From positions 434,001 through 498,000 of the forward strand of contig CP038116.1 of the NCBI GenBank assembly GCA_004519485.1: 64,000 nucleotides of DNA. Reading direction: 5' to 3'. Each line of letters opens with the position of its first letter. The stretch's first letter is position 1. Shown here piece after piece: positions 1-11,208 of this stretch. This DNA comes from Nannochloropsis oceanica (Eukaryota; Sar; Eustigmatophyceae; Eustigmatales; Monodopsidaceae). The notes under the pieces are model-generated. The model saw only the letters and a program-made list of their open reading frames with translations. It was not told the DNA's origin and made no database searches. A program made the position numbers and the translations under genes.

Positions 1-406
1 CTTCATGAGACGGTGTGGAGATGCTGTGTACTCTCTGATGTCGCTAGTTCATTGTCTGAAAGGTGGCAAGGCGGAGGGAGTAAGCATCACATTGGTGGGG
101 AAGGAAGGGATCATGACGGCGCGCATGGGCGACAAGGAAACCTCGTTCACAGGATGTATTGACGGCAATTTATTCAATCACACAATTGACAGCCGTATGC
201 AGTCCGGTCTACCATCACACACGTACATTAAGGAGGGCCAGGACCCAGGACTAGGATGATATGCGAGAAGCCGCGGTGCTTCAATCAGTCACTAACAGGT
301 CGTGTGATGTCGAAGCTGCAAAAGGAGACCGTGGAAAGCGAGCACAAGCGCACTAAGGTGACCTACATTGAGTTATTAGACGAGAATGTCAGTGTCAGCG
401 TCTGAA
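1..406 (+). CDS. 3' part of an unrecognised gene, cut by the window edge
   Basis: The first bases read as protein in one frame up to 259 (GGKAEGVSITLVGKEG, then ARMGDKETSFTGCIDGN). A second frame runs from about 250 to a TGA at 404-406 and reads like an ordinary C-terminus (MSKLQKETVESEHKR, then KVTYIELLDENVSVSV). The two frames differ and I see no convincing GT-AG intron between them, so either a short intron or a frame error lies around 220-260. I do not recognise the family. Coding here is suggested only by the balanced amino-acid composition compared with the low-complexity ORFs elsewhere in the window. Confidence 0.25.
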
Positions 407-586
407 GATTGACTTGAGGTTGGCTAGGTAGTCAAAGCCTTGTCCAAAAGCCCTCGAGTATCCTGACCGATTTTCTCACAAGCAGTTGCAGTCTCTTCGC
501 TTCCTCTGCCTCACGACCGAAAATCCCACTGAAACCTGCGGCAAACACTCAATCACAGGCTTTGACAACACAACACCAGCATAATA

Positions 587-1918
587 ATGACACCATCTAC
601 CGGATGTCTGGCTCTGGCGCTGATTCTCTGCTTGTCTCTGGTGCAAGCCTTCCTGTTACCCTCCCCGACGGCCCCCTGTCCATCTTCCGCTGCGACGAGC
701 AGGGCCACCAACGTGTTTGAGCAGCTGCAGCCATACCGGAGTAGCCGTATAAACAGGTACATATTATGGTTCAGGAGAATAGAAGAGGCAACGTTTCAAA
801 AGTGAGATTGGTAGATAAATGGAGCACTGAGAGTGCGAGTGAGGAGGATAGGGAGGGGGACTAGCCTGCGGGCGTCGATCAAGAAAGACCCTTGCCAGCC
901 GTGATAGAAAATCACAGCATACTTCAGCACTCTCAAGCCATAAATATTTCCAATTAAAATCCATCCATCCACTACAGGCTGTACATGGGTCGTCGCGCCG
1001 CCAAGAACGCCGCGCGCAAGGGCAAATCGGACGCCCTCAAAACCAAAATTTATGCCTCGTACGGGAAGAAGCTTGTCATGGCGGTCAAGGCTGGGGGCCC
1101 CGAACCTGACGTGAATCGTGCCCTGGCTGTCTTAATCCGCGAGGCAAAGGCCCAGGGTGTGCCGACTGACAATGTTCAACGGGCCATCCAACGAGGTAAG
1201 CATATATGGGACGGAGGGAGTAGAGACATGTGGGGTGAAAAGGAGACTGGAGCAAGCAATTTGGTCTACAAATTGAAGGGACGGCTGTGCAACATTTCCT
1301 GTATTATTCCTTTTTAGTTACGCGTCCCCTTATAGTCTCCCTATTTTCTCTCTTCGCTTTCCTCCCTCTCTTCGTCCGATCGGAACAGGTAGCAGCGCCA
1401 ACGAGGTTGACTACAAGGAGGCGGTGTACGAGGCCTATGGCTACGGTGGAGCCGGAATCATTATTAATTGTCTGACAGATAATACGAACCGAGCCAAGAC
1501 GGAGATCAATAATGTCATCAAGAAGTCGTCGGTGAAATTAGGAACAGTAGGGAGTGTGTCGTATAATTTTGAGAGGAAGGGAAGGCTGGATCTGGCGGGG
1601 ATGATGGACGAGGATAGTGTGTTGGAGGCTGCATTAGAGGCAGATGTGGAAGAGGTGGACACCAAAACGAACGAGGAGGAGAACACAACGAGCGTGTGGG
1701 TGGATGCGGCGAGTGTCTCGGGGTTGAGGGAGGTGTTGTTGGAGAGGGGTGTGGAGATCAAGGCGTCCACGCTGGTGAATGTGCCCAAGGCCCTCGTGGA
1801 CTGCTCGGATGAGGATTTCGAGGGGAACATGAATGTGATTGAGGCACTGGAGGAGCTGGACGATGTAGACTCAGTGGAGCATAACGTGGCCATGGAGGAT
1901 GAGGATGAGGGGGAGTAA
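587..1918 (+). CDS. YebC/PmpR/TACO1-family protein, plastid-targeted
   Basis: Three exons: 587-756, 978-1195 and 1389-1918, all GT-AG and in phase (305 residues). Exon 1 encodes only a presequence: a hydrophobic signal peptide (CLALALILCLSLVQAFLLP) with an AF cleavage site, the bipartite plastid signal of secondary-plastid algae. Exon 2 starts the YebC core (MGRRAAKNAARKGK, then AVLIREAKAQGVPTDNVQRAI), and exon 3 continues with YEAYGYGGAGIIINCLTDN. YebC/TACO1 proteins bind RNA or ribosomes and help organellar or bacterial translation through difficult stretches; older annotations call them transcriptional regulators. The acidic tail (EDEDEGE) is typical. Both introns hold sequence resembling the following exon (see findings). 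Plastid location is inferred from the presequence. Confidence 0.9.
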
Positions 1919-2737
1919 GGGAGGGGGTGGGGGGATGTGGATGGAAATAACAGCACCAAAGAGAGGAACAAGGGTCAGGCAGGGCAACAGCAGTGCATAT
2001 TGAAAGGAAAAGAACGAACATCGACACAGAGAGAAAGTGAAGGGGGGAGAATCGGCGGACCTTGCTCTTCGTGGATTGGTGTGTCCTTGTTGTGTGTAAT
2101 GGGCTGCTTGTGTTCCATTTCTCCGGCTCTTTCTCTCTCTTTGGTAAACACCTCTCACTCTCACCTCTGTCCTTCGCATCCTTCACTCTCCTTCACCACC
2201 TGCCATTTCCATCTCTTGCTCCCTCCATCCCTCCACCAATTCTTCCTGCATGGCATTCTGTACCTGGTGACAGCATTATTCGCCTCTCTCACAGCACTCC
2301 TCCTTATACGTGCTGCTGCTGCTGGTGCCGCTGCTTCCCTCCGTCGTCATCGTTGGATGTATTTTTTCCTGTTCAATCCTTCCTTGCGATGATTACGCAT
2401 GTCCTGCCCTCTTTCGCTTCCCTCCCACTTTTTAACTGCCATCCTTCTGTTATCCTTCTGTCGACTCACTCGTAGTAGCTTTATAAGTCCATTCTTCTTC
2501 GTTTTTCTTCTTCATCATGTCCTTCTTCTTCCTCTTTTTCTGCCGCTGCCATCCCTGACCCCGAAAAATGGAATACATTTTGATTTCTCCCTCTCTCTCT
2601 ATCGCGTCTTTCTTTCTCCTACCCATTTTCTTCTACCGTCCTAGTAATTTTCCCACGTTTCTCTTCATAAACTGAGTTCACATGCCTATCTCCTTCCCTC
2701 CCACAAATCTCGCTCCTTCCTTCCCTCCCTCCCTCTT
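1919..2737. other. Convergent intergenic region, YebC / DnaJ 3' ends
   Basis: About 0.8 kb between two convergent genes. It is pyrimidine-rich on the + strand (many CTCTC, CTTC and TCCCTCC runs), and its open frames are Ser/Leu/Pro/His low complexity. I see no gene, only presumed 3' UTRs and poly(A) regions. Confidence 0.6.
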
Positions 2738-4196
2738 TTACATGTTCTGGCACTGCACCCTTTGAGGCCGCCCGTCGTCATCCTCCTCCATCCCAGAACC
2801 ATCGTCCCTCCCGGCCCCAATCTGACTCGCCTCTACTGCAATCATCTCCACCTCCTCCTCCTCACCCGTCAGCTTCGGCATATCCCTCGGGGGCAACACC
2901 GCCTCCAACGCCTTGAGCTGCGCCGCGTTGAACGTCCCAGGGACCGGGAATTCCACCTTAAAGACGACGAACAGTCGACCTTTGGTGAAGGGGGAGCCGT
3001 GAAGAGGCATGCCTTCTTCAGGGATCATGCGGATGTCCCCGGGTTTGACCACATCTCCGGGTTTCGCACTCTCGCACTTGATGACACGGCCGTCCAGGTG
3101 CTTAATGAGGAAGCAGTACCCCACCAAGGCCTCGGCCAGAGACAGCGTCTTCTCCATGATTAAATCGTTGTTCTTCCGCGTGAAGACCTCATGGTCCTTC
3201 TCCTGGACCAGGAAGATTATGTCGCCAGGAATGGTGCCGGGAGCCTCGTCCGCCTCCCCGTGGAACACTATCTTCTGGTTATGCTTCATCCCCTTCTCGA
3301 TGTGCACCTCCAGCAACTTCCGCTCCTTCACAACCTTCCTCCCCCGGCACTCCCGACACTTATCCTTCTCACTCATCGTCTTCCCCGCCCCCCTGCACGC
3401 CGAGCAGGGCATCTGACTCTGCTGCACCATCCCCGGGCCGATTTGCCTCAATTGGATCGTCACCCCCCGGCCATTGCACCCGTCACACTGCCGTTCCGCC
3501 CCCCGCTTCCCCCCAACCCCTTCACAGGCCCCACACAGCTTATCGCGGTTAATGGCCAGATGGCATTTCTTCCCGTTGTACAGGTCATCCAACGTGACCT
3601 TCAAGGGGTGTCGGATATCCTCCCCCTTTTTAGGCCCGCTAGGCCCCCGTCGTCCGCCCCCCCCGAAAAACATCGAGAAAATGTCTTCAGGGTTGTGCGT
3701 GCTCCCTTCCTCCAGACCATCTTTCCCGTACTGGTCGTAACGCGAGCGCTTGTCCGGGTCGGATAAAACTTCGTATGCCTAGGTGGAGAGGAGGGAGGGT
3801 GAAGGGGTTAAGGTTAAGGGTAAAAAAATACCAATTAGCAGCATGTAAGATGAAAAAGTAAAATTAATAAGCACGACTTACCATGGTTATCTCCTTGAAC
3901 TTCTCCGGGTCCCCGCCCTTGTCTGGGTGGTTCTTCAAAGCCAGCTTTCGGTACGCCTTTTTGATTTCGCCCTCATTTGCGTCTTTGGCCACGCCCAGGA
4001 TCTTGTAAAATTCCTCGTTGTCCACCTCACCCCCCCCCCTCCCACGCATGCCCCCACCTCCACTCCCTGCCCCCGCAAAGTGCTCGAAAGGGTCACCGCC
4101 CTAAAAAATATGAAGGAGGATTGTGGGATGTGTGTGAGGAGGGGGGTGATGACGTATGGCCGAGAATGGTAGGGCATAAGGACTCACGAAAAACAT
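2738..4196 (-). CDS. Type I (DNAJA/Ydj1) J-domain co-chaperone with a CaaX box
   Basis: Three exons on the minus strand: 4188-4196 (only ATG TTT TTC), 3882-4100 and 2738-3778; 422 residues. Domain order: J domain at about 24-90 ([21 protein letters not shown] with the HPD motif), a Gly-rich stretch, and a zinc domain with four motifs from about residue 158 ([32 protein letters not shown]). The client-binding C-terminal domain follows. The last four residues are CQNM, a CaaX box; DNAJA1, DNAJA2 and Ydj1 also end in such boxes and are farnesylated, which places them on cytosolic membrane faces. Function by family: Hsp70 partner in cytosolic folding. The nine-base coding first exon is supported by good splice sites and a natural join ([11 protein letters not shown]). 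Confidence 0.93.
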
Positions 4197-5086
4197 GATG
4201 TGATGACAAAGCTGCTGCTGGTGTCACCTCTGGTGCTGTTGCTGCTATTATCCTGGGTCTTTGGCCGCCTGTCTAGTGAGGAAAAGGGTGGAAAGGTGAG
4301 ACTGGGGTCCTGTGTAGTTAAAAGAACAAACCTACTTTTGGCCCCAAATCCTTCACACACGTCCCACATGCACCTTCTACTTCTAACTTAGATGAGACAC
4401 CCCGGATGTAAACTTGCCTGCCTACTGCTCCAGTGCTACCGATCCTGTGTTTGGAGAGGAGGCCTGTTGTGATGGAGTGGTGGAGAGGAGTGGATGGAAA
4501 ATTGGGGTCATGAGCAGTGGCCGCAGAAAGAAGTGAACGTCTTTTCGAGAAGCATTGTGAGAGGGGTAGAAAGCAGCGGATGGTGCGTATGGAGGCGAGC
4601 AAACTGAGCTCGCCGCAGACACTCAGAAATCCTCTAGATTGGGCAAATCTCTATGGTTTACAGGCCTGGATAGGCGGAGTGAGTCATCGTGATAGGAGAA
4701 ATGCGGGACTCCACCCTATGCTTCGGTATTGCTTGGCTGCCTGCCCGCCTGCTGATGCGACCGACCGCGAGTGGGTGATGGATGATGAATGAAGGCGAGC
4801 GATCTGCCGGAGGTGAAATTGACCCGATGAACTGGATCATCCAGGGACTCATACATTCAGTCTAGACAGGATTGTTACGTACCTCGTACCTATCGACGCT
4901 GAGGCCGTTCCTGCTAGCCTACAGCTACGTCAGTCTTGGGTCTGTGTTCGCCATCATCCACGCTCTCTCATCATTCCTCCGAGTCCTCGCTGTCATCGCC
5001 CATTCGATTTGATGCAAGCTCCCTTCCCGCCATCATACGCTGTACGCAGATAGCTCAGGCCCGGATAGGGCGCTGCTGCTACCGAC
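4197..5086. promoter_or_regulatory. Divergent intergenic region, DnaJ / PIG-M
   Basis: About 0.9 kb between two divergently transcribed genes, so it should hold both promoters and 5' UTRs. The short open frames inside are neither conserved-looking nor supported by splice sites. I see no clear TATA element. Confidence 0.4.
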
Positions 5087-6484
5087 ATGGCACACACTCC
5101 TCCTCCCGCTTCTCCAAATGCTTCGCCCATCTTCGTTTTTGCTTTGGCCCTGGCAGTTCGTGTGGGGATGTTGGGCGTGGGAGCCTGGATGGACCGGGCG
5201 TCGAGCAGCGTCAAGTACACAGACATTGACTACCTGGTCTTCAGTGACGCGGCACGTTTTTTATACCAAGGCGGGTCGCCTTACGAGCGGGACACATATC
5301 GATACACGCCGTTTTTGGCTTGTCTTATGCTGCCCAACCTGTGGCTGCACCCGGCCTGGGGAAAGGTTCTCTTCATCGCGTCTGACTTGGTTGTGGGTTT
5401 GCTGGTCATGCGCATTTCTGCTTGGACAACGCATTACCCATCATTATTAATTGCATCAGCAGCAAAACGGGGGAGCGTCCCTCCAACCGCCGCCTCTTGG
5501 TACTCCCATCCCCTTCTCCACGCTGCCCTCTGGCTCCTCAACCCCCTCGTCATCAACTTTTCCACCCGGGGCAGCGCAGATACTCTGGTCAGTGCGTTAG
5601 TACTTGCCACCGTCCTCTTCGTCCAACAAAATCGACCTGTCCTGGCGGGAGTTTTCCATGGAGCAGCGGTGCATTTTAAATTGTACCCTATTGTCTTCTC
5701 CATTTCCTTTCTGGCGGCCTTGTCCTCGGCTCGGCCTGCAGAAGTAGATGAGGAAGATAGGAAAACCCGCCTGTTCTGGCGTCGCCTTAAAATGGTTATC
5801 GATAAGGAATGCATTCTCTTTACAGTTGTAAGTGCAATGACCTTCCTTTTTCTCACCCTCCTTGCCTTCCTCCTCTACGGCCAGTCCTTCCTCCAACACG
5901 GCCTTCTTTACCACCTCACCCGTACCGACAACCGCCACAATTTTTCCCCGTGGTTCTACGGAATCTACCTAGACTTTGAAAGCGAAACTAGTCGGCACCT
6001 CCTCGGTCTAGCAGCCTTTCTCCCTCAAGTCCTCCTCCTTGCCTACACCTCCTTCCTCCTCGGCCCCCGCGACCTCCCCTTCTGCATCGCAATCCAAACC
6101 ATGATTTTTGTCGCCTTCAACAAAGTCTGCACCGCTCAATACTTCGCCTGGTACTTCTCCATCCTTCCCGCTGCGGGTCCCACTTTAGCCTCTCTCCCTT
6201 CTTCCCATCCTCCTTACCTCCCTCTTATCTTGGCGGGGGCATGGCTTGCGGCGGTAGGGGGGTGGTTGTGGTGTGCATATCAGCTTGAGTTTCTGGGGGA
6301 GAATACATTCTTCTGGACGTGGATCATGTCGATTACTTTTTTGGGGGTGAATGTCGCGGTGCTTGCATGGTTGCTGGAAATGTGGGGGAAAGGGCAACGG
6401 GAAAGGTGGGGGGAATATGGGAGGAAGGGGAGGAGGGGGGAGGGGCTAAGAGAGAGGAAAGCACGAAGGTTAGGGTGGACTTAA
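5087..6484 (+). CDS. PIGM: GPI mannosyltransferase 1 (PIG-M/Gpi14 family)
   Basis: Single exon, 465 residues, close to the family's usual length (about 400-430). The first transmembrane segment is followed by the lumenal catalytic DxD-type motif (YTDIDYLVFSDA, Asp46 and Asp48), then the family block YRYTPFLACLMLPN. At least eight further hydrophobic segments follow, with HFKLYPIVFSISFL and FYGIYLDFESE as recognisable PIG-M blocks. Enzyme role: adds the first mannose from dolichol-phosphate-mannose to GlcN-PI in the ER lumen during GPI-anchor synthesis. The C-terminus is basic. The start ATG is the first in frame after the divergent region. Confidence 0.92.
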   Translation: MAHTPPPASPNASPIFVFALALAVRVGMLGVGAWMDRASSSVKYTDIDYLVFSDAARFLYQGGSPYERDTYRYTPFLACLMLPNLWLHPAWGKVLFIASDLVVGLLVMRISAWTTHYPSLLIASAAKRGSVPPTAASWYSHPLLHAALWLLNPLVINFSTRGSADTLVSALVLATVLFVQQNRPVLAGVFHGAAVHFKLYPIVFSISFLAALSSARPAEVDEEDRKTRLFWRRLKMVIDKECILFTVVSAMTFLFLTLLAFLLYGQSFLQHGLLYHLTRTDNRHNFSPWFYGIYLDFESETSRHLLGLAAFLPQVLLLAYTSFLLGPRDLPFCIAIQTMIFVAFNKVCTAQYFAWYFSILPAAGPTLASLPSSHPPYLPLILAGAWLAAVGGWLWCAYQLEFLGENTFFWTWIMSITFLGVNVAVLAWLLEMWGKGQRERWGEYGRKGRRGEGLRERKARRLGWT

Positions 6485-6664
6485 AGGAGATGGATGAATA
6501 ATAACTCGTATGTATAGCCACGGAGATAAAGAAATGATGTCAAATCAAAAATTACATGCTTGGTACTGTACTTTTGTATCTTTTACAGTCATCATCATCT
6601 TCCCCCCTCCCGCCCTGCTCCCACTCCACGCTCGCCAACCCCTGTTTCCCTAACGTCTCCATTT

Positions 6665-8417
6665 TTATGCATCCTCCTTCTCCTCCTTTTTCAGATGCTG
6701 CTGCGCAATCTCCGCCTGCTGTTGTTCTTGCTGCTGCTGCTGCTGCAGCAGCAGCTTTCTGCGCACCATCAATGCTGCCCTCCGTTCATTCACCCCCTGG
6801 TTGTACAAGTTCAACTCATCTCGTTTCAAGCTTTCTTTGACAGCAGACATGGGCGAAAAAGGGATGGAAGTCTCTGGAGGGCAGATCCAGGAAGGACCGT
6901 AGTTACCACGCACCCTTCCTGTGAGGAAAATGGAGGCAGCAGGGTAGTAGCGCGCTGCGGGGAGGGACGGAGTGGAAATGATTGAGGAGAATATGGATGA
7001 GAACGTGTGTATGTGTGTATGAGAAAGAAAGAGAGATAAAGAGGCGGGGAACATGAGAGATGCCGAAAATGAAAGTAAACATAGTAATGCACCTAAACTG
7101 CCATATAGCAAAACGACTACCATCAGCTCCCTCCATCACCCACCACCTTCCTTCTTCCCTCCCCTCCTCTCCCTCTTCTTTCCTCCCACTCGTCCCCTCT
7201 TTACCTCCCACAATCTGCGTGTACGCCGGACCCTGGTCCTTTCCATTCTTAAAAAACCTTACATGGTTCCCCAAGGCCTCCAACTCCTTCCTGAGTATCT
7301 CATCCTCAATACCACCCTCTATTTCGCCCGCAGCATTCCCACCATTGCTGCTGCTGGAATTGTTATTTCTATTGTCATTACTGTTGTTATTGTTGTCATT
7401 GTTGTTGTTGTAATTGTTGTTGGCGGTGTCCTTGGTTGTGGTGGTGTCCAGGGTGGTGGTGGTGCCATTACCATTGCTACCATTGCTGTAGCTGCTTCCA
7501 CCGCCACCCACAGCACCACCAACGCAACCAACACCACCGCTAGCTGAGGTAGCCACACTGCCTGAAGCACTGTTGTAGCTGTCTTCGCGGTTGAGAAAGG
7601 GGTGGGGGAAGACCCCCCCCTGCAGTAGAGGATTGCTGCTCCCATTTAAAGATGTCTCCTGCATGTGTTCTGGTAGGACGGGCAAGCAAATCATGCATCC
7701 TATTATGTCTCCAGGGCCATACGCCTCACCATAGTGGTCCACACGCTCGCTTTTGTGGATTTTGGAGCCCCTTACGTCGCGGTAGCCGAAGCTGTGTTTG
7801 TCGTATCCGACCGGAGCTTGGATGTTGCCTTGCTTCGTTGCCCATCCAACTCGAAAATGTGGTTGGTCTTCTACTGCTGCTCCTATGTAATCCTCATTGT
7901 GACTGTCCGCAGTAGGAGTTGTGGTGGGAAGTGTCTCGAGGATTTCGCATTCCCAGTACCAGTTGCCCGCGTAGACAGAATCACTCGCCTTGCTCATGCG
8001 GTACCCCGCCCGACAGCCTGTCACCTCTAACAAGTCCCGCGACAACGACAATTGAGGCGCAGTTTCTTTTACCGAGAAGGTCACTTGCTTTGGGATTTCA
8101 AGCAAAGGTAGGCTTCTGGTGGATGCAGCGGCAGCAGTGGCGGCGGCGGCGATGGCCCCTCGAGTGCGCTTGACTGCGACCGAGACAGCGCTCGTGCTGG
8201 CGTTTGTCGCGGTGATGGGAGAAGGGGAGGAGGCAGCGGCTGCTGAAGAGGCCGAGGTAGATGACGAAGTTGAAGAGATGGAGGCGGAGGAGGAACTCTG
8301 AATTGTTGTGCGGGGCCGGAGGGAAGGTAAGGGTCGTGTGGAGAGAAGTACGCTGAGAGAAGTGGGGAGGCCGCGCTTAATGGGTTTTACCTCGACAGGG
8401 GCGCTGCGTTTGGACAT
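6665..8417 (-). CDS. ASH2L-like SPRY-domain protein (COMPASS subunit)
   Basis: Two exons: 7205-8417 and 6665-6954; 500 residues. I start at the ATG at 8415-8417 (MSKRSAPVEVKPIKRG) because the open frame upstream looks non-coding. A Ser/Ala/Thr-rich N-terminus precedes the SPRY domain: GCRAGYRMSKASDSVYAGNWYWECEI, then HFRVGWATKQGNIQAPVGYD and FGYRDVRGSKIHKSERVDHYG. A Gly/Asn/Thr-rich insert about 100 residues long follows, then HVRFFKNGKDQGPAYTQI and, across the intron, ARYYPAASIFLTGRV. The C-terminus has a polyQ run. In ASH2L the SPRY domain supports MLL/SET1 histone H3K4 methylation. No PHD or winged-helix part is seen, unlike animal ASH2L. Nuclear location is inferred. Confidence 0.85.
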
Positions 8418-8805
8418 AGCGATGGCTACCAGAAGAACGGCAAGATCCTTGTGCCTTGCTTGGGTCAGTGCATGTGCGTGGTGCGTGGGCGTGGAGTGTG
8501 TTGGGGCTAGGATTTCTGGTGTGGTAAGGCATAGAATGAGGTGGCGGTCGTGCAACACGCTTGAATCATCGGCGAGGCAGCAACGTTTTTGGGGCTGGGC
8601 AGTCAGTCTGACGAAAGTGGAGGGCACGCCTGCAGTCTTTCACAACACTAAATAAGCTCTGCACCACCACACGTGGGCAAACAGGAGCTACGTCCAGGCC
8701 AAGGTCAGCAGAAGCAGAGCGAGCAGCACAAAGAAGAGAAGCAGGAGGTCGTCGTATCATCGAACAAGTCGAGCAAAATAGGAAAAAGGGAAGGCAGATC
8801 ACAAC
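8418..8805. promoter_or_regulatory. Divergent promoter region, ASH2L-like / aldo-keto reductase
   Basis: 388 bases separate two divergent start codons, so both promoters must overlap here. No recognisable element beyond short direct and inverted repeats. Confidence 0.4.
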
Positions 8806-10263
8806 ATGGCCCCCGCATCGGCAGCAGCAACAGCAGCGGCAGCTATAGGCATCCGCCGCATTGGCTTTGGCTGCGCCCGCATCACGCCCAGCCCGCCTCA
8901 CCTCCAAGCCCTTGCCGCTGCCCTCAAGCACGGCATTCGGCTCTTTGATACAGCACCTAACTATGGACATATCGGAGCTTCGGAGCGGGCGGTAGGACAA
9001 GCATTGGCCAAACACTTTCAAGAGACAGGCGCCGAATGCCGGGACGAAGTAACTGTCTGCACGAAATTTGGGTATTTCCAGCCGGCTGAAGGGCACGCGC
9101 GGGGGCCAGAGCGCGTGTCGGTGGGGAGCAAGGACGAGGGTGGGTTGCAGTTTTCATTGCACCCAGAGGTGATGGAGCACGAATTGAAGGGCTCCTTGGA
9201 GCGCCTCCAGCTCGAAGCCGTGGATTTGCTGTATGTTCATAACCCCGAGCACTTTCTGGCGGACATTCTGCTACGGCATGAGACGGGGGAAAGGAGCTTC
9301 GCGGACGACAAGGGTTTAGCAGCAGCCATGCAAGAAGAGCGTCACAAGCTTAAAGATCGCCTTGTTCGAGCGTTCGAAGCCCTTGAAGGTGCTGTGGCAA
9401 GAGGGAAAATCCGGAAAGGCTACGGGGTGAGCAGTAATGGTTTTGGGCTTAGCTCTAAGGAAGGGCTGCACCTCTCCTTGTCCATGGTTCTTGATGCAGC
9501 GGCCGAGGGAGCCAAACGTGCGGGGAAAAATGCCCCCTCCCTGCGTGCGATTCAATTGCCCTTGAATCTCCTTGAGCCGGGCGGGTTGGTGGTAGCGGCG
9601 CAGGCACGAGCGAAGGGGATTGAAGTGTACGCGAATCGGCCACTGACGGCTGTGTCACAGGGAGGGTTATATCGGCTAGTGAACAAGGCAGCAGCGGGTG
9701 GGGAGCCACCGGAGGGATACATGGAAGCGTGTCGCACGGCTTTGGAGCTATTTAATCCCTCTTTTTTATTTGAGGGGAAGGCCGAGGAGGCATTGACGGA
9801 GGAGGAGAAGGAGACGAGGGAAGGGTGTCGCATTATACAGGAGTTGATCCGAGACATGAATAGGCAATTGACTTCATTCACATCGACCGAGTCTTACACC
9901 CAAGAGTTGGAAAGGAGGATCATACCTTTGATTGCCTCGACGTTCGAGAGTTTGGATGAGAGCGCAGCTGATGCTTTGCAGGTTTTTTTTGTGAAGTATG
10001 GAGAGATGGTTAGGTACCACGCAGCGGTTCGGGCCGTGGAGGCTTGTAAAACGGCGGGACACGTATTAGAGGAAGGGAAAGAGAGAGGGAGGGAGGGAGG
10101 CGGGTTGTTGCACGAGTATGCGCTGAGGTGGTTGCTAGAGAAGATACCGAGGCAGTTGAGCGGTGTTTTGGTGGGCATGCCGCAGGAGGCGTATGTGCAT
10201 GATGTCGTACGGATTGCAGAGGGGTGTGGGAGGGAGGGAGGATCGGAGAAGGGGAGGAAATGA
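8806..10263 (+). CDS. Aldo/keto reductase family protein
   Basis: Single exon, 485 residues, longer than a typical AKR (about 320). The barrel start IRRIGFGCARIT and the tetrad are visible: Asp48 and Tyr53 in LFDTAPNYG, Lys87 in VCTKFGYF, His145 in LLYVHNPEHF. SNGFGLSS and AIQLPLNLLEPG are the later beta-strands. The last 200 residues form an extra helical region (EALEGAVARG earlier; ELIRDMNRQL, then SFESLDESAADALQVFF) before a final AKR-like helix (LSGVLVGMPQEAYV). Reaction by family: NADPH-dependent carbonyl reduction; substrate unknown. Two short GREGG runs come from GGGA repeats inside the coding sequence. Confidence 0.85.
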   Translation: MAPASAAATAAAAIGIRRIGFGCARITPSPPHLQALAAALKHGIRLFDTAPNYGHIGASERAVGQALAKHFQETGAECRDEVTVCTKFGYFQPAEGHARGPERVSVGSKDEGGLQFSLHPEVMEHELKGSLERLQLEAVDLLYVHNPEHFLADILLRHETGERSFADDKGLAAAMQEERHKLKDRLVRAFEALEGAVARGKIRKGYGVSSNGFGLSSKEGLHLSLSMVLDAAAEGAKRAGKNAPSLRAIQLPLNLLEPGGLVVAAQARAKGIEVYANRPLTAVSQGGLYRLVNKAAAGGEPPEGYMEACRTALELFNPSFLFEGKAEEALTEEEKETREGCRIIQELIRDMNRQLTSFTSTESYTQELERRIIPLIASTFESLDESAADALQVFFVKYGEMVRYHAAVRAVEACKTAGHVLEEGKERGREGGGLLHEYALRWLLEKIPRQLSGVLVGMPQEAYVHDVVRIAEGCGREGGSEKGRK

Positions 10264-11208
10264 GAGGGACACGGACAGGCGGAACAAAATAGTAGAAATT
10301 GATGAGAGAGTGAGTTATGATTTTTGGTCGTTTGTAGTCTAACTTTTTTTTGGGGGGGAATGTTTGTCGCTGTCGTTATGGAAGGATTGCCATTGCCTTC
10401 TTGCTATCGCTGCTGCTGCCGCTGCTGCTGCTGCTGCTGCTGCTGCCGCGGTTGCTACTATTACTGCCACGGCACACTTGTCAGTCGCCATTGTGATGAA
10501 GTTTCGCGCGTGTTGCTTCAAGTATTTGATAGGAGATGGGATAGATCTGCCCATTGCCCGTACTGGGGGTTAGCCATCACTTTCCTTTCCTTGTTTCTGT
10601 CATTTCTTTCGTTTCCCTGTCTCTGCATCTCATATGAAAGCCTTTCTTCCTTTCCTTGCATTTCTGTCTCCCTCTTCTTCCTCCTCTCCCATCTTCTGCT
10701 CCTGCCTCTGCTACTCCTGCTCTCGTCCTCTTCCTCCTGCTCCTGCTCCTGCTCCTGGTCATCGTTATGGAAGGCGTCCAGCCACACATCCCTACCTCGT
10801 CCCGCATCCCTCCCTCCTCGCACATCCGTTGAGCGGCCCGGCCCATTCAGGCGTTTCCCGTCCAAAGACCATCTGGTCTCTCTTCTTCTCATCGCTCCTC
10901 GATCGTTGTTGATTGCTTTGCTTTTCTTGCTGCAGTTGGGTTAGGCCGACACGCGTACCTACGTATTATTCACATGAAGAATGAACGGTGAAACACATCA
11001 CACTCTCTTTTTCGCCGTCTTCGTCGTCGTCTTCTCACTCTTCTTCTTCTTCTTCCTTTTCTTATTTTCTCCTTCTCGTTGTCACCTCACCCTCCTCCCC
11101 CTTGCCATTTCTGTAAAGAACAAACCCATCACCCGAGTATCACGGTCAAAAAGAGCCTCCTCCCTCCTCCGTCCTCCCTTTCCACTTCTTTTTCATCCCA
11201 CCACCACC
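10264..11208. other. Convergent intergenic region, AKR / RAD21
   Basis: About 0.95 kb. It holds a CTG/CAG microsatellite at 10410-10446 and long pyrimidine-rich stretches (10600-10760, 11030-11080). The open frames here are homopolymeric or Ser/Leu/Pro-rich. I see no gene. Confidence 0.6.
10410..10446. repeat. Non-coding (CTG)n microsatellite
   Basis: About twelve trinucleotides, with one CCG interruption, downstream of the aldo/keto reductase gene. The same motif encodes polyQ or polyS tracts in other genes of this window. Confidence 0.9.
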
